In this document: positions 25,259-34,633 of the stretch, piece after piece
Position numbering within the stretch: position 1 is the stretch's first letter
Layout of the letters: every line of letters starts with the position of its first letter
Assembly: GCA_022846035.1 (NCBI GenBank)
Contig: AP025580.1
Coordinates: 2,542,001-2,606,000, forward strand
DNA: 64,000 nt
Reading direction: 5' to 3'
Origin: Christensenellaceae bacterium
GTDB lineage: Bacteria; Bacillota; Clostridia; Christensenellales; Christensenellaceae
Notes under the pieces: generated by a model
Databases searched by the model: none
What the model saw: only the letters and a program-made list of their open reading frames with translations
What the model was told of the DNA's origin: nothing
Made by a program: the position numbers and the translations under genes

Positions 25259-26014
25259 ATGCTAGGGATTGAACGCAGACAGAATATACTTGACCTGCTC
25301 TCGGAAAACAAATTTCTGAGCGTACACAAGCTTGCTTCCCTGCTTTATGCGAGCGAATCAACGATCCGCCGAGACCTTGAGGCCCTTTCCAGGCTTGGCC
25401 TTATAAGCAGGACATTTGGCGGTGCGGCGTTAGTAGAGGGAATGAACGCAGAGATCCCTCTTGCCGTCCGCGAAGACCAATATAACGGACAAAAAGAGGC
25501 CATCGCTGTCATGGCCTCAAAATTGATACACCCTGATGATATTTTGATCGTCGATTCTTCCTCCACAGCGTTCAAGCTGCTCCCCTACATCCGTCAGAGC
25601 AACACCGTCATCACAAACAGCCCCAAAGTCTCTATGGAACTTGCCGGCAACGCGCATCCCAGGGTCTACTCGACAGGCGGGCATTTACGGGAAAATTCGC
25701 TGTCTTATGTCGGACGCTCCGCCAAAAACGCAGTGGAGCTTTTCAACTGTGATATGATGTTCTTTTCCTGCGTGGGAATATCTCCCGAAAGTGGGATGAC
25801 CGATACCAGCGAAGAAGAAGCGGAACTCAAGGTAACGATGATGAAGCGTTCCCGTGTTAAGGTCGCCATGATCGATTCCTCGAAATTTGATCTTGTCACA
25901 TTTATTAAAATCTGCGATTTCAGCGCTATCGATTACCTGATCACAGATAAGGAACCTTCCCTTGAATGGCAGCAGGCATTCAAACAAAATAACGTTGAAT
26001 TGATGTATCCATAA
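25259..26014 (+). CDS. DeoR/GlpR-family transcriptional repressor
   Basis: Sugar-responsive regulator of 251 residues. The N-terminal winged helix (about 1-57) contains ERRQNILDLL and the DeoR signature SVHKLASLLYASESTIRRDLEALS read in two parts. The C-terminal sensor domain has DSSSTAFKLLPY (about 99-110) and TNSPKV, typical of sugar-phosphate-binding ISOCOT domains. GGAGGA at 25245-25250 fixes the ATG at 25259. It is divergent from two dehydrogenases, and its last 35 bases overlap the 3' end of the convergent kinase gene. Confidence 0.9.
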   Translation: MLGIERRQNILDLLSENKFLSVHKLASLLYASESTIRRDLEALSRLGLISRTFGGAALVEGMNAEIPLAVREDQYNGQKEAIAVMASKLIHPDDILIVDSSSTAFKLLPYIRQSNTVITNSPKVSMELAGNAHPRVYSTGGHLRENSLSYVGRSAKNAVELFNCDMMFFSCVGISPESGMTDTSEEEAELKVTMMKRSRVKVAMIDSSKFDLVTFIKICDFSAIDYLITDKEPSLEWQQAFKQNNVELMYP

Positions 26015-27497
26015 CCGCAGCGCAGCCGAATTCGCTTTCTTCTTTCACGTCGTCGCGCAAATGCCGGTACAAGGAAAACTTTTCCTGATAGAAATCATCG
26101 AACGCATAGGCCGGCTCCAGGGTTTCCCTGACCACCGACATATTTTGCGCCGCTTCCTCTATGCTGCCATATTCCCCCAGTGCCGCCGCGCACACGGCGG
26201 CGCAGCCCAACGCGCCCGCTTCCGACGTGGTCAGTACGCTTACCGGAATTTGCAGAATATCCGCCTTTAATTGCAACCATGCCTTACTGTTGCATCCTCC
26301 TCCGGTGCAGACGAGCCGTTCTGCCTGGACACCCAGCATCCGGATTTTTTCCAGATTCAGCTTCTGATCGAATACCAGCCCTTCCAGAATCGCTTTGTAA
26401 AGCATATAGCGGTCTGTTCCAATATCGATTCCCGTAATTGCCATCCTTGCCGAAGCGTCCATATAAGGCGTGCCGCTCCCCATAAGATATGGCTGTACCA
26501 TAATACCGGTCGGGGCCTTGGGCATATTTTTTTCAAACAAAGCATACGGCGGAGATTTTTCATCCGAAAAGATGTCAAAAAACCATTTGATCAGCAATCC
26601 CGACGTCGGGTTATATGCTAACGTACAATATTTTCCTTTTTCCCACACCAGCTCGGCCGGCAGGTTGGTTTCTTTTGTAACGCCTGGGGATGGCCTTTTT
26701 TCAAAAATAGGCGTCATGCATTCGGACGTTCCCATTGAACAGGCCACCGTATTCTTTCTCAGCCCTGCGCCGATTGCATTGACCGGCTGGTCATGCCCTC
26801 CCGCTACAACTTTCGCGTTCGACGAAAGCCCTGTCTCGCGCGCAACGCCTAAGAGGAGCTTCCCTACGATCTCGCCGGTGAAAACCGCCGGTGAAAACAG
26901 GGCACGCTCAATATCAAACACCTGGAACAGCCTGTCGCTCCATTCCGCCTTTTCTATGTTAAAAAGCATGGTTCGGCAGGCAGAAGAGCAGTCCGCCGCA
27001 GCGCCGCCGCTTAACCGGTATTGGATAAAATCCCCGATGAGCAACACCCTTTTTGCGTTTGTATAGACTTCCGTTTTACGTTTCTTTAAATACAACAGTT
27101 TGGCTAGGCTGTAGGTAGGCGAGGGAACCAGTCCGCAAACAGAGATAATTTCATCGCTGCCGATCCGTTTCATTTCTTCTTCGAATTCCCGCTCTCCCCT
27201 GCGGTCCGTACTCACCATGACCTCGCAGAGCACTTTATCGCTGCCGTCTAAAACCACGAACGCCTCGCCAAATGAACTGACGGATATGGCGGCGACCAGC
27301 TTTCCAAAAGGCCCCGCCGCTTCCCGCAGCACAATTTTGGTTTTTTCCCATATGTTTTCCGCATCCAGCGATCGCGTTCCGTCTGCGCGGAGCAAAAAAT
27401 CATATTCCCGATATGCCCTCTTTTTTTCGTTTCCTTTTTCGTCAAACACAACAGCCTTTACTCCGCTGGTGCCGACGTCTAATCCACAAAAATACAT
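25980..27497 (-). CDS. FGGY-family carbohydrate kinase, xylulokinase-like
   Basis: ATP-dependent sugar kinase of 505 residues. It starts CGLDVGTSGVKAVVFDE (phosphate 1 and adenosine region), with GGHDQPVNAIGAG near residue 238, GTSECMTPIF near 258 and ATP-site CTGGGCNSKAWLQLKADI near 405. The ATG at 27497 is preferred because the fold begins there; an ATG ten codons upstream overlaps the permease gene. It is last of the ABC operon and probably phosphorylates the imported ketose or pentulose. Its 3' end overlaps deoR by 35 bases on opposite strands. Confidence 0.88.
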   Translation of the reverse strand: MYFCGLDVGTSGVKAVVFDEKGNEKKRAYREYDFLLRADGTRSLDAENIWEKTKIVLREAAGPFGKLVAAISVSSFGEAFVVLDGSDKVLCEVMVSTDRRGEREFEEEMKRIGSDEIISVCGLVPSPTYSLAKLLYLKKRKTEVYTNAKRVLLIGDFIQYRLSGGAAADCSSACRTMLFNIEKAEWSDRLFQVFDIERALFSPAVFTGEIVGKLLLGVARETGLSSNAKVVAGGHDQPVNAIGAGLRKNTVACSMGTSECMTPIFEKRPSPGVTKETNLPAELVWEKGKYCTLAYNPTSGLLIKWFFDIFSDEKSPPYALFEKNMPKAPTGIMVQPYLMGSGTPYMDASARMAITGIDIGTDRYMLYKAILEGLVFDQKLNLEKIRMLGVQAERLVCTGGGCNSKAWLQLKADILQIPVSVLTTSEAGALGCAAVCAAALGEYGSIEEAAQNMSVVRETLEPAYAFDDFYQEKFSLYRHLRDDVKEESEFGCAAVMDTSIQRYFV

Positions 27498-27516
27498 GTT
27501 GCCCGCATCTCCCGGC

Positions 27517-28482
27517 TTACGACCCATTTTTAGAATAATGCCTAACTGTGAGCGTGAATAAAATGATCACGCCATTGATCAGGTATAATACCCACTGGTC
27601 GATCCCCAGAATCAAGATACCGTTTGCAATCATCATCAGAAAAAACGCGCCGATCAGCGTGCCCGGTATGTTGCCTTCTCCTCCGGAAAGGGATGTCCCG
27701 CCAATCAGCGTCGCCGCAATTGCCGTCATCATGTCCGACGTAATCATGGTCGGAGAGGCGTTCGATGTTTGCGCCACGCCCAGCATTCCTGCGAAAAACG
27801 AGAAGATCGCACAGATAATAAAGGATGTGACGAGTGTTATGTTTACATTGATCCCTGCAAAAAGCGCCGCGATTCTGTTGTCCCCTGTAAAGGCGAGATT
27901 TTTGCCATAACGGGTCCGGTGCATCAGGAAATAGCACACAACCGCGAGACCTGCCATCCACAGTACAATAACGGGAAAACCGTTGATGTTCGATCCGAAT
28001 GCATTCAAAAACGCTTCGTTGCTCACCACCACCGGCGCCTGGTTTGTCACGATATACGCAAATCCCTGGCAAATCATGTACGTTGCCAACGTAATAATGA
28101 TACTGGGGAGGTTCGCCTGGGAAATGATCACCCCGTTGATCATTCCCACCACTACGGCCACCAGCAGCGCCGCCAGGATTGCCAAGAACACGTTGGTCCC
28201 GTTTTTCAAAAGCACTGCCAGGATCGCTCCGCACAATGCGGGAAGCGTACCAATAGACAGGTCGATTTCACCAGCCGTAATGACAAAGGAAATCCCCAGT
28301 CCCAGTACAGTAATGATACACATGGAACGCAATATGGTGAAAAAGTTCCTCGGCGTAAAAAAGCCGCTTGTGCTGACCGCAAATATAATAAATAGTAAAA
28401 TTGTCGCATACAGCAGTATGCTCGTTTTGGATAATGCTTTGCTTTTCAGCGTCTTTCCGAAGCTTGCTGCCTCCGATTTCAT
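27517..28482 (-). CDS. Ribose-type sugar ABC transporter permease 2
   Basis: Inner-membrane permease of 321 residues, RbsC/BPD_transp_2 family, with eight or more hydrophobic segments. The conserved LGISFVITAGEIDLSIGTLPAL stretch (about 65-86, read in parts) and the cytoplasmic loop IAATLIGGTSLSGGEGNIPGT near residue 250 are diagnostic. It pairs with the paralogous permease at 28520-29497 and the RbsA-like ATPase, so the importer probably uses a heterodimeric membrane domain. Confidence 0.92.
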   Translation of the reverse strand: MKSEAASFGKTLKSKALSKTSILLYATILLFIIFAVSTSGFFTPRNFFTILRSMCIITVLGLGISFVITAGEIDLSIGTLPALCGAILAVLLKNGTNVFLAILAALLVAVVVGMINGVIISQANLPSIIITLATYMICQGFAYIVTNQAPVVVSNEAFLNAFGSNINGFPVIVLWMAGLAVVCYFLMHRTRYGKNLAFTGDNRIAALFAGINVNITLVTSFIICAIFSFFAGMLGVAQTSNASPTMITSDMMTAIAATLIGGTSLSGGEGNIPGTLIGAFFLMMIANGILILGIDQWVLYLINGVIILFTLTVRHYSKNGS

Positions 28483-28519
28483 AATACGCTACCTCCTGCT
28501 TTCCTGTCTCTCAAAATAT

Positions 28520-29497
28520 TCATGCGATCAACCCCGCTTTTTCCTTGCTGCGTTTTTCCATGAAGCCGCTGACCGTCAGGATTCCAATGATTACCGTTCC
28601 GACAATGATGTTCGTTACCCATGGCATAAAGCCCATGTTAAATAAAGCATTCGATATGATCGCCAGGAAAAATGATCCGGCAAAAGCGCCGATTGCCGTG
28701 CCTTTTCCGCCCGCAAGCGAAGTACCGCCGATGACGGATGCAACGATCGCGTTCAAAACAATGCTTTCTCCCGCCCCTACGGTTGCAAAGGACGAACGCG
28801 CCATATCGATGACCCCAGCAAAAAACACAAATCCCGAAGCAAGGACAAACGACATCGTCACATAACGTTTTACATTGAGGCCATAAATTTCCGCAGCGCC
28901 CCTGTTATCGCCCACGCAATGCAGGTTCCTGCCGAACTGCATCTTATGAAGAATGAAGTATGCCGCCGCCAGCAGGACAAGCATCCATAGAATCATTTTA
29001 GGGATACCGCCCAGCGTACCTCCAAATACATTGAGAATATCTTCATTTTCCATGGCGACCGGTTTATTGCCCGTGATAATTCTTGTATACCCCATCGCTA
29101 TCCCCTGCATACCCAGGGTTGCAATAAAGCTTGGAACACGGCATACCGATACTACAAGGCCGTTTCCCAGCCCCATCAGCAGCGTGAGCAACAACGCGCA
29201 TATAAAAGCGATTACAATATGCACCCCCGCCTGATACATCACAGCGATCGTGCATGGCGCAACCGACATCATCGCTCCAATGGATATGTCGATTTCCCCC
29301 GTTGTAAGGACGAAAGTAACCCCCAGGCTCAGGATACAGATAAAACACATTGTTGTAAGGATGGACGTCAGGTTCACCAGCGAGAAAAAATTGGGCACCA
29401 GAAAGGAAAATATGATGCATATTCCTATAATGGCGAAATAGATCATCGATCCACGCGATTTCCACCACTTTGTTTTTTGATTCTTTATTTTTTCCAT
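28520..29497 (-). CDS. Ribose-type sugar ABC transporter permease 1
   Basis: Permease of 325 residues, same family as its neighbour. It has the GVTFVLTTGEIDISIGAMM motif near residue 60 and the VASVIGGTSLAGGKGTAIGAF ATPase-contact loop near 254, each quoted in part. The N-terminus is basic (KIKNQKTKWWKSRG) before the first helix. It follows the ATPase gene by 14 bases and precedes the second permease by 37. Confidence 0.92.
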   Translation of the reverse strand: MEKIKNQKTKWWKSRGSMIYFAIIGICIIFSFLVPNFFSLVNLTSILTTMCFICILSLGVTFVLTTGEIDISIGAMMSVAPCTIAVMYQAGVHIVIAFICALLLTLLMGLGNGLVVSVCRVPSFIATLGMQGIAMGYTRIITGNKPVAMENEDILNVFGGTLGGIPKMILWMLVLLAAAYFILHKMQFGRNLHCVGDNRGAAEIYGLNVKRYVTMSFVLASGFVFFAGVIDMARSSFATVGAGESIVLNAIVASVIGGTSLAGGKGTAIGAFAGSFFLAIISNALFNMGFMPWVTNIIVGTVIIGILTVSGFMEKRSKEKAGLIA

Positions 29498-29511
29498 GTC
29501 TGCCTCCCTCT

Positions 29512-31017
29512 CTATTTGGTGCTTTCTTCGATAATCAGAGCTTTATTGGCTTCGTCTGCGTCCATAACGCTTACCAGCCTGCCCTCCCTGATAATCGCAA
29601 CGCGGTTGCAGATTCCGACGACATCGTCAATTTCCGCCGTTGAGATCACGATCGTTTTCCCCTGGTTTGCAATATCCAGCAAAATCGACCTGATTTCGTC
29701 CTTGGCCCCAATATCGATTCCCAGCATAGGTTCGATGACCATCAGAATGTCCGGATCGATTGCCAGCATCCTCGCAAGCAACGCTTTTTGCATATTACCG
29801 CCGCTCAGGCTGGTTAATTTTGCGTCCATATCGGAAAGACCGCGTATTTTCAGCCTGTTTGCAATATCAATAAATTTCTTCGGTTTTTCAGCGCGCTTAA
29901 CCTGAAGCATTTTTTCATGCATATTTAAATAGGCGACGTCCATGTTTTCTAAGATAGATTTCGTAGTAAATACGGTTTTCACACCGCGCTCCGGTAAATA
30001 TCCCAGTCCGGCGCGTAAATTATCCTTTATGCGCCTGTGCTTTGTTTTCTTTCCGCCGACAATCGTCTGGCCTTGCGTGCTCTTATAAATTCCGAACATG
30101 GTTTCGAGAAGCAGCGTCTGCCCCTGGTCGCGCAGGCCATAGATCCCGAATATTTCTCCCTTACGGAGGTCGAAGCTAATATCGGTAATCCCATCGTTTT
30201 CCGTGCTGAGATGATTTACGGACAGAGCAACCTCATTTTTACAGGATGGTTTCACGTAATCCATACCAGTATGGTCTTTCCCCGCGATCATCTCTACCAC
30301 TTTCCTCGCGTCAAGATTATCCGTTCTCTCCGAGCTGATAATCTTTCCTTCCCGCATTGCAGTAACGCTGTCGCAGATTTCCAGAATTTCAGAAATCATG
30401 TGGGAAATAAAAACGATTCCCAGTCCCCTCTGGGCCAGTGTCTTCATGTGTGCAAACAGTTTTTCCCGCTCGTTTTGCGTCAGCCCCGCTGTCGTTTCGT
30501 CGAAGACGACTACTTTTGCTCCCGCGCGCAGGCAGCGCACAACTTGTATAATACGCTGGGTGACCGTATCCAGCGTATCCACAATTGTATTTCCGGCCAA
30601 ATCAATATCAAAGTACTGTTTTAAGAGTTTTTCCGCTTCCTGAACGATATGTTTTTTCCTCGTTGTTTTCAGGATCTTGCTTTCCGCCTCTTTCTGTCCG
30701 ACGAAAATATTATCCGCTACGCTCATTTGCCGCGCGATAACAAGTTCCTGCGGCACAATATAAAATCCGCGTTCCTGCGCGTCCTTGGGGGAATGAAGCT
30801 TTACCTGTTCCCCATAATAAAATATTTTCCCCTGATCGGGTTTGTGCATTCCGCCCATCACCTTGATCAGCACGCTTTTTCCCGCGCCGTTATGTCCAGC
30901 AAGCCCTGTTATTTCGCCTGCTTTCACTTCAAACGTCACATTGTCAAGTGCAGTAATTGCTCCGAATTTTTTTGTGATTCTTTCTACTTTTACCAAAGTC
31001 TTCTGTATATCGGCCAT
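29512..31017 (-). CDS. Sugar ABC transporter ATP-binding protein, RbsA type (two nucleotide-binding domains)
   Basis: Cytoplasmic ATPase of 501 residues with two fused ABC domains, as in RbsA/MglA. The first domain has Walker A GHNGAGKS (about 39-46), and the degenerate signature plus VVVFDETTAGL Walker B follow. The second domain begins near residue 250, has the usual degenerate Walker A (YGLRDQGQT, lacking the GxxGxGKS lysine pattern) and a good signature LSGGNMQK near 406. The asymmetry is normal for this family. Confidence 0.93.
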   Translation of the reverse strand: MADIQKTLVKVERITKKFGAITALDNVTFEVKAGEITGLAGHNGAGKSVLIKVMGGMHKPDQGKIFYYGEQVKLHSPKDAQERGFYIVPQELVIARQMSVADNIFVGQKEAESKILKTTRKKHIVQEAEKLLKQYFDIDLAGNTIVDTLDTVTQRIIQVVRCLRAGAKVVVFDETTAGLTQNEREKLFAHMKTLAQRGLGIVFISHMISEILEICDSVTAMREGKIISSERTDNLDARKVVEMIAGKDHTGMDYVKPSCKNEVALSVNHLSTENDGITDISFDLRKGEIFGIYGLRDQGQTLLLETMFGIYKSTQGQTIVGGKKTKHRRIKDNLRAGLGYLPERGVKTVFTTKSILENMDVAYLNMHEKMLQVKRAEKPKKFIDIANRLKIRGLSDMDAKLTSLSGGNMQKALLARMLAIDPDILMVIEPMLGIDIGAKDEIRSILLDIANQGKTIVISTAEIDDVVGICNRVAIIREGRLVSVMDADEANKALIIEESTK

Positions 31018-31096
31018 CTCCTATACCCCGTTTCCACTGCATCGTGCTGCCGTGGAAGAAACATGTTCTTCCACGGCGCACGGCCAATTCTAAGAG

Positions 31097-32410
31097 TTAT
31101 TGATCATATGTCCACTGATTTTCAAGCGCCATAACCTCTGCAGGGATGTCCCAGCCTTCCGGAGCAAGGATTTCGTAATTCGTTTTCAGGTTTTCATATA
31201 CCGATACCGGTGTAGGCGGAGCTGCGACGAACTTCGGCGAATTTTCGCTTCCGTCGAGCAGGTGCCTTGCATACATCAGCATGATGTTCTTTCCTGCGCC
31301 ATACCAATCCTGCCCTGCAAATGCCGCCGTATAGTTGTGGTCCGGCCCGTCAGTCGCCATGGGCACCGCGATCGTCGCGTCTGTATCGATCGTAACCATT
31401 GCAATATCGCCCCAGGCAGTGTAACCCATTTCCTTGAGTAGCGCTTGTGCCTGGTCTGCCGGCGGATTCGCAAAGTCAATCAGCAAAAGCTCGATGTCCG
31501 GATTTGATGCCAGCAAACCAGAAATTACCTGTTTGGCGTTGCCCGGCGCGTCATACCATTTGTCGATCACTTTAATATCCGGATTTGCTTCAAATACATC
31601 GTTCCATCCTTGATAACGCTGCCAGCAGGTATGGAAAGAACCGGAATGTCCGTTCTCCCAGCCAACGACGCCGATCGTTCCCTCGCCGCCGAGAATATCC
31701 ACCGCGGCCTGCGCGGAATAAACGCCCGCGAGATAGTTATCCGCATCGGATACGCCAATCAGGTTTTCGTTATCCCAGTCGACGTCAAACGGTGCCGCAC
31801 AGATGAACCCAACCTTTGTCTTATCCATGATCTTTTTCAGGATTTCACTGGATGCCGCCATATCTACGCCCAGCGTGAAAAACGCGTCATACTGGTCGGC
31901 GATCGCTTCAAACCTGACATAATCGTCCATCTGGCTGTTGCCTGTTTTGTCGGCTGCGATCCAAATATCCGAAATTTCAATTCCCAGGTCATCCGCTACT
32001 TCCTGCATCCCCGCGACCTGCCATTTGCCAGCGTCATCCAGCGCGTCCTTTTCGATCGCGACTTTAAGACCCATAGAGCGTATCTGTTCTTTCTCTTCGT
32101 CCGTCAGCGCCAGCTTTGCAGCATCCTCGCTGGGAATTCCCTCGTCCATCGACATGTCCTGGTAGACTTCTTTGCCGACAGGGGAATATACGTCCAGAAT
32201 ATCTTCCTTCGTGAGCTTGTGGTATCTTCCTTCCTCGCCTGCCGGCTGTACGCTTGCAGATTCCGTGCCCTCGCTTTGAGATGCGGCAGCGTCAGAAGCC
32301 GTCGGTGCAGCGCTTTCCGAGGGAGCTGTTCCCGCCCCCTGGCACCCGAAGCATGCAAACACCAGAAATACTGCGATTGCAACCAATAGAATCCTCTTTG
32401 ACTTTTTCAT
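31097..32410 (-). CDS. Sugar-binding lipoprotein of the ABC importer
   Basis: Extracellular substrate-binding lipoprotein of 437 residues. The signal peptide KKSKRILLVAIAVFLVF ends in ACFGC, so lipidation would be at Cys20 or Cys23. A Ser/Ala/Glu-rich linker follows to about residue 60, then a periplasmic-binding-protein-4 fold with GTIGVVGWENGHSG near residue 240. It is longer than ribose-binding proteins (about 300 residues). It is the first transporter gene, with the ATPase 79 bases downstream. Ligand unknown; the enzyme set points to a ketose or polyol. Confidence 0.9.
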   Translation of the reverse strand: MKKSKRILLVAIAVFLVFACFGCQGAGTAPSESAAPTASDAAASQSEGTESASVQPAGEEGRYHKLTKEDILDVYSPVGKEVYQDMSMDEGIPSEDAAKLALTDEEKEQIRSMGLKVAIEKDALDDAGKWQVAGMQEVADDLGIEISDIWIAADKTGNSQMDDYVRFEAIADQYDAFFTLGVDMAASSEILKKIMDKTKVGFICAAPFDVDWDNENLIGVSDADNYLAGVYSAQAAVDILGGEGTIGVVGWENGHSGSFHTCWQRYQGWNDVFEANPDIKVIDKWYDAPGNAKQVISGLLASNPDIELLLIDFANPPADQAQALLKEMGYTAWGDIAMVTIDTDATIAVPMATDGPDHNYTAAFAGQDWYGAGKNIMLMYARHLLDGSENSPKFVAAPPTPVSVYENLKTNYEILAPEGWDIPAEVMALENQWTYDQ

Positions 32411-32517
32411 TTCTTTCCTCCTCAGTTATTCTTTTTTGCGGATTATCCGCCGCCGAAAAACAATTCGTTTTCAGCAAATTCTATTTGACGCCCATATGGG
32501 CGGTCAATTTCCCTGCT

Positions 32518-33546
32518 TCAATCCCAGACAAATACAACTTTTTGCGCCTCATGGGAGTCGAACAGTTCAAATGCCTGTGCAGCCTCCCCGATCGGGAAAA
32601 CGTTGCTGCAGATCTTTTTCAAAGCGATATTTTTGCGAATGATAAACTCGCTCAGCTCTTCCCAGTCCGCCCGGTTAAAATACCAGCATCCCGTCATATG
32701 GATGAGTCTGCGGATGAACTGATCCGCCGGATTGATTGTACATTCCTTATTCTCGCCGATCAGGCCCACATACCCTCTGCTTTTGATACAGTCAATGGCA
32801 TTGTTTTCTCCGATACTGTTCCCCGAACAATCGATTGCAACGTCCGCGCCCTTGCCGCCGGTGAGCTGCTTAATATATGTCACCGAGTCTTGTTGTTTCG
32901 GATTCACAATATAATCCGCACCCAGTTCCAGCGCGAGAGCGAGACGTTTTTCGTCCGTATCGACGGCGATCACAGTTGCTCCGAAACCCTTTGCCATTAA
33001 TATCCCGCCGCAGCCCATCGGTCCAATTCCGAAAACCGCTACCGTCTTGGACCCGTCCACACAAAGACGTTTACACGCGGTGTAAAGCGTTCCTCCAACA
33101 TCTGTGGAAAGCGCGCCCGTGATAAAGTCCATTTGGTCCGGCAGCGGAAGACAGTTTTCTTCCGGAATTACAACATAATCTGCGTGCGCGCCGTTTCGAT
33201 CAAAGCCCAGGCACTGGAACTCTTTGCACAGCATGACGTCCCCCGCCAAGCAGTGTTCGCACGTTCCGCAGCCCATCGCCAGGTAAATCGCCACCCTGTC
33301 TCCCGGCTCTACCAGCCTGCAGTGCGGCCCCAGTTTCTCCACCACACCGCACGGTTCGTGCCCGGGCGTAATATTGCTGCCTTCCTCTTCTTTTTCAAAT
33401 ACGGCAACTCCATGGTATCGGTGCAAATCGCTCCTGCATAAAGCCGAAGCTTTCAGGCGGATCAACACCTCTCCCTCTCCCGGTTCGGGGATGGGAACCT
33501 CCTGTACTTCAACCTGTGCTTTTCCTGTTATTTTTACTGCTTTCAT
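32518..33546 (-). CDS. Zinc-dependent alcohol/polyol dehydrogenase
   Basis: MDR-family oxidoreductase of 342 residues. SALCRSDLHRYHG holds the catalytic Cys37, followed by PGHEPCGVVE, the structural zinc cluster CGTCEHCLAGDVMLC (about 91-105) and Rossmann loop GIGPMGCGG (about 172-180). The ATG at 33546 follows AAGGAGG; a longer in-frame reading to 33603 lies inside the upstream gene. It sits between the AP2 isomerase gene and the lipoprotein gene in the sugar operon. Confidence 0.88.
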   Translation of the reverse strand: MKAVKITGKAQVEVQEVPIPEPGEGEVLIRLKASALCRSDLHRYHGVAVFEKEEEGSNITPGHEPCGVVEKLGPHCRLVEPGDRVAIYLAMGCGTCEHCLAGDVMLCKEFQCLGFDRNGAHADYVVIPEENCLPLPDQMDFITGALSTDVGGTLYTACKRLCVDGSKTVAVFGIGPMGCGGILMAKGFGATVIAVDTDEKRLALALELGADYIVNPKQQDSVTYIKQLTGGKGADVAIDCSGNSIGENNAIDCIKSRGYVGLIGENKECTINPADQFIRRLIHMTGCWYFNRADWEELSEFIIRKNIALKKICSNVFPIGEAAQAFELFDSHEAQKVVFVWD

Positions 33547-33571
33547 ATTTCGCCTCCTTTTGGCAAACGGT

Positions 33572-34549
33572 TTATTCAAACGAAAAAATACTGTTTCCCA
33601 CAAGCGGTTGCTTGATCATCATCGGTTCTAAAAACCGGATGCACTGCTCCGCTCCATCCTCGCGTGACATTACCGGATCTTCATGCTCGTAAGACATTAC
33701 TTTGTTATATCCCGCTTCCACAAGCGCGCTGACGATCCGCCGCCAATTGCTGTCTCCCCAGCCCGGCGTGCGGAACCGGAATCCCCTATCCGCACGGACC
33801 CATTCGCCATTAGGGATGATGCCAGACGTGCCGACGGCGTCTTTCTGGATTTCCGCGTCCTTTGCGTGCACATGGTAAATCCTATCCTTGAAACGGCGGA
33901 TGAAGACCACCGGATCGATCAATTGCCATGCGAGATGGGCGGGTTCAAAATTAAAGCCGAATTCTTTTCTGCCATCCAGAACGTCAATCGCTTTCTGGCA
34001 TGTTTCAATGTTATAAGCAATTTGTGTCGCCATGACCTCCAGCGCAAATTTCACGCCATATTCCCTGAACTTATCAAATATCGGATTCCAGCGCTCCGCG
34101 AACAATTCCCAGCCCTCCTCGTAATTTGCGGGACGTTTAGGCGGGAACGAATACCAGCAATCCCAGACGGAAGAACCGACAAATCCGCATACCGTATCGA
34201 TTCCCAGCTCCGCGGCTGCCTGCGCCGTTTTGATCATACGTTCCGTTCCGTATTTAATCTTCGTTTCCGCATCCGGGCCTGGAGCCCACGCGTCCGTACT
34301 GGAATCATGGGGACCCAGTACCAGCATCCCCTCAAAATGATTTGTGAGAGCGGAAAGCGTAAGGTCCCTTGCTTTCAGCTCCTTTAACAGCTCCGTTCCT
34401 CCGTTTTTTACAACTTCGTCGATGTCGATATGTTTGCTGTCCCTGTTTGCGGTGAGTTCCACCGCTTCGTATCCCAAACCTTTTGCGAAATCCAGAAACT
34501 CCGTCAGAGACATATCATTGTATGGCAATGAAAAAATACCCAGTTTCAT
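33572..34549 (-). CDS. AP2-family sugar isomerase/epimerase
   Basis: TIM-barrel enzyme of 325 residues with metal-site segments KFALEVMATQ (about 159), GFNFEPAHLAW (about 185), YHVHAKDAE (about 222), RFRTPGWGDSNW and MSYEHEDPVM. The ATG at 34549 follows AAAGGAG. It is paralogous to 12529-13509 over its whole length. It is flanked by a cupin isomerase and a dehydrogenase, suggesting successive steps on one sugar; substrate unknown. Confidence 0.85.
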   Translation of the reverse strand: MKLGIFSLPYNDMSLTEFLDFAKGLGYEAVELTANRDSKHIDIDEVVKNGGTELLKELKARDLTLSALTNHFEGMLVLGPHDSSTDAWAPGPDAETKIKYGTERMIKTAQAAAELGIDTVCGFVGSSVWDCWYSFPPKRPANYEEGWELFAERWNPIFDKFREYGVKFALEVMATQIAYNIETCQKAIDVLDGRKEFGFNFEPAHLAWQLIDPVVFIRRFKDRIYHVHAKDAEIQKDAVGTSGIIPNGEWVRADRGFRFRTPGWGDSNWRRIVSALVEAGYNKVMSYEHEDPVMSREDGAEQCIRFLEPMMIKQPLVGNSIFSFE

Positions 34550-34633
34550 TCTTTTCTCTCCTTTCGTTTTGCGCCGCCTTTTGGTATGGCGCATGACCTC
34601 CGCAGTGCTCTTTGCCGTGCTTGCGGGCGCGTC

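Noticed and set aside
27242-27561. Additional short gene opposite the FGGY kinase start
   Set aside because: Shadow frame on the plus strand without ribosome site.
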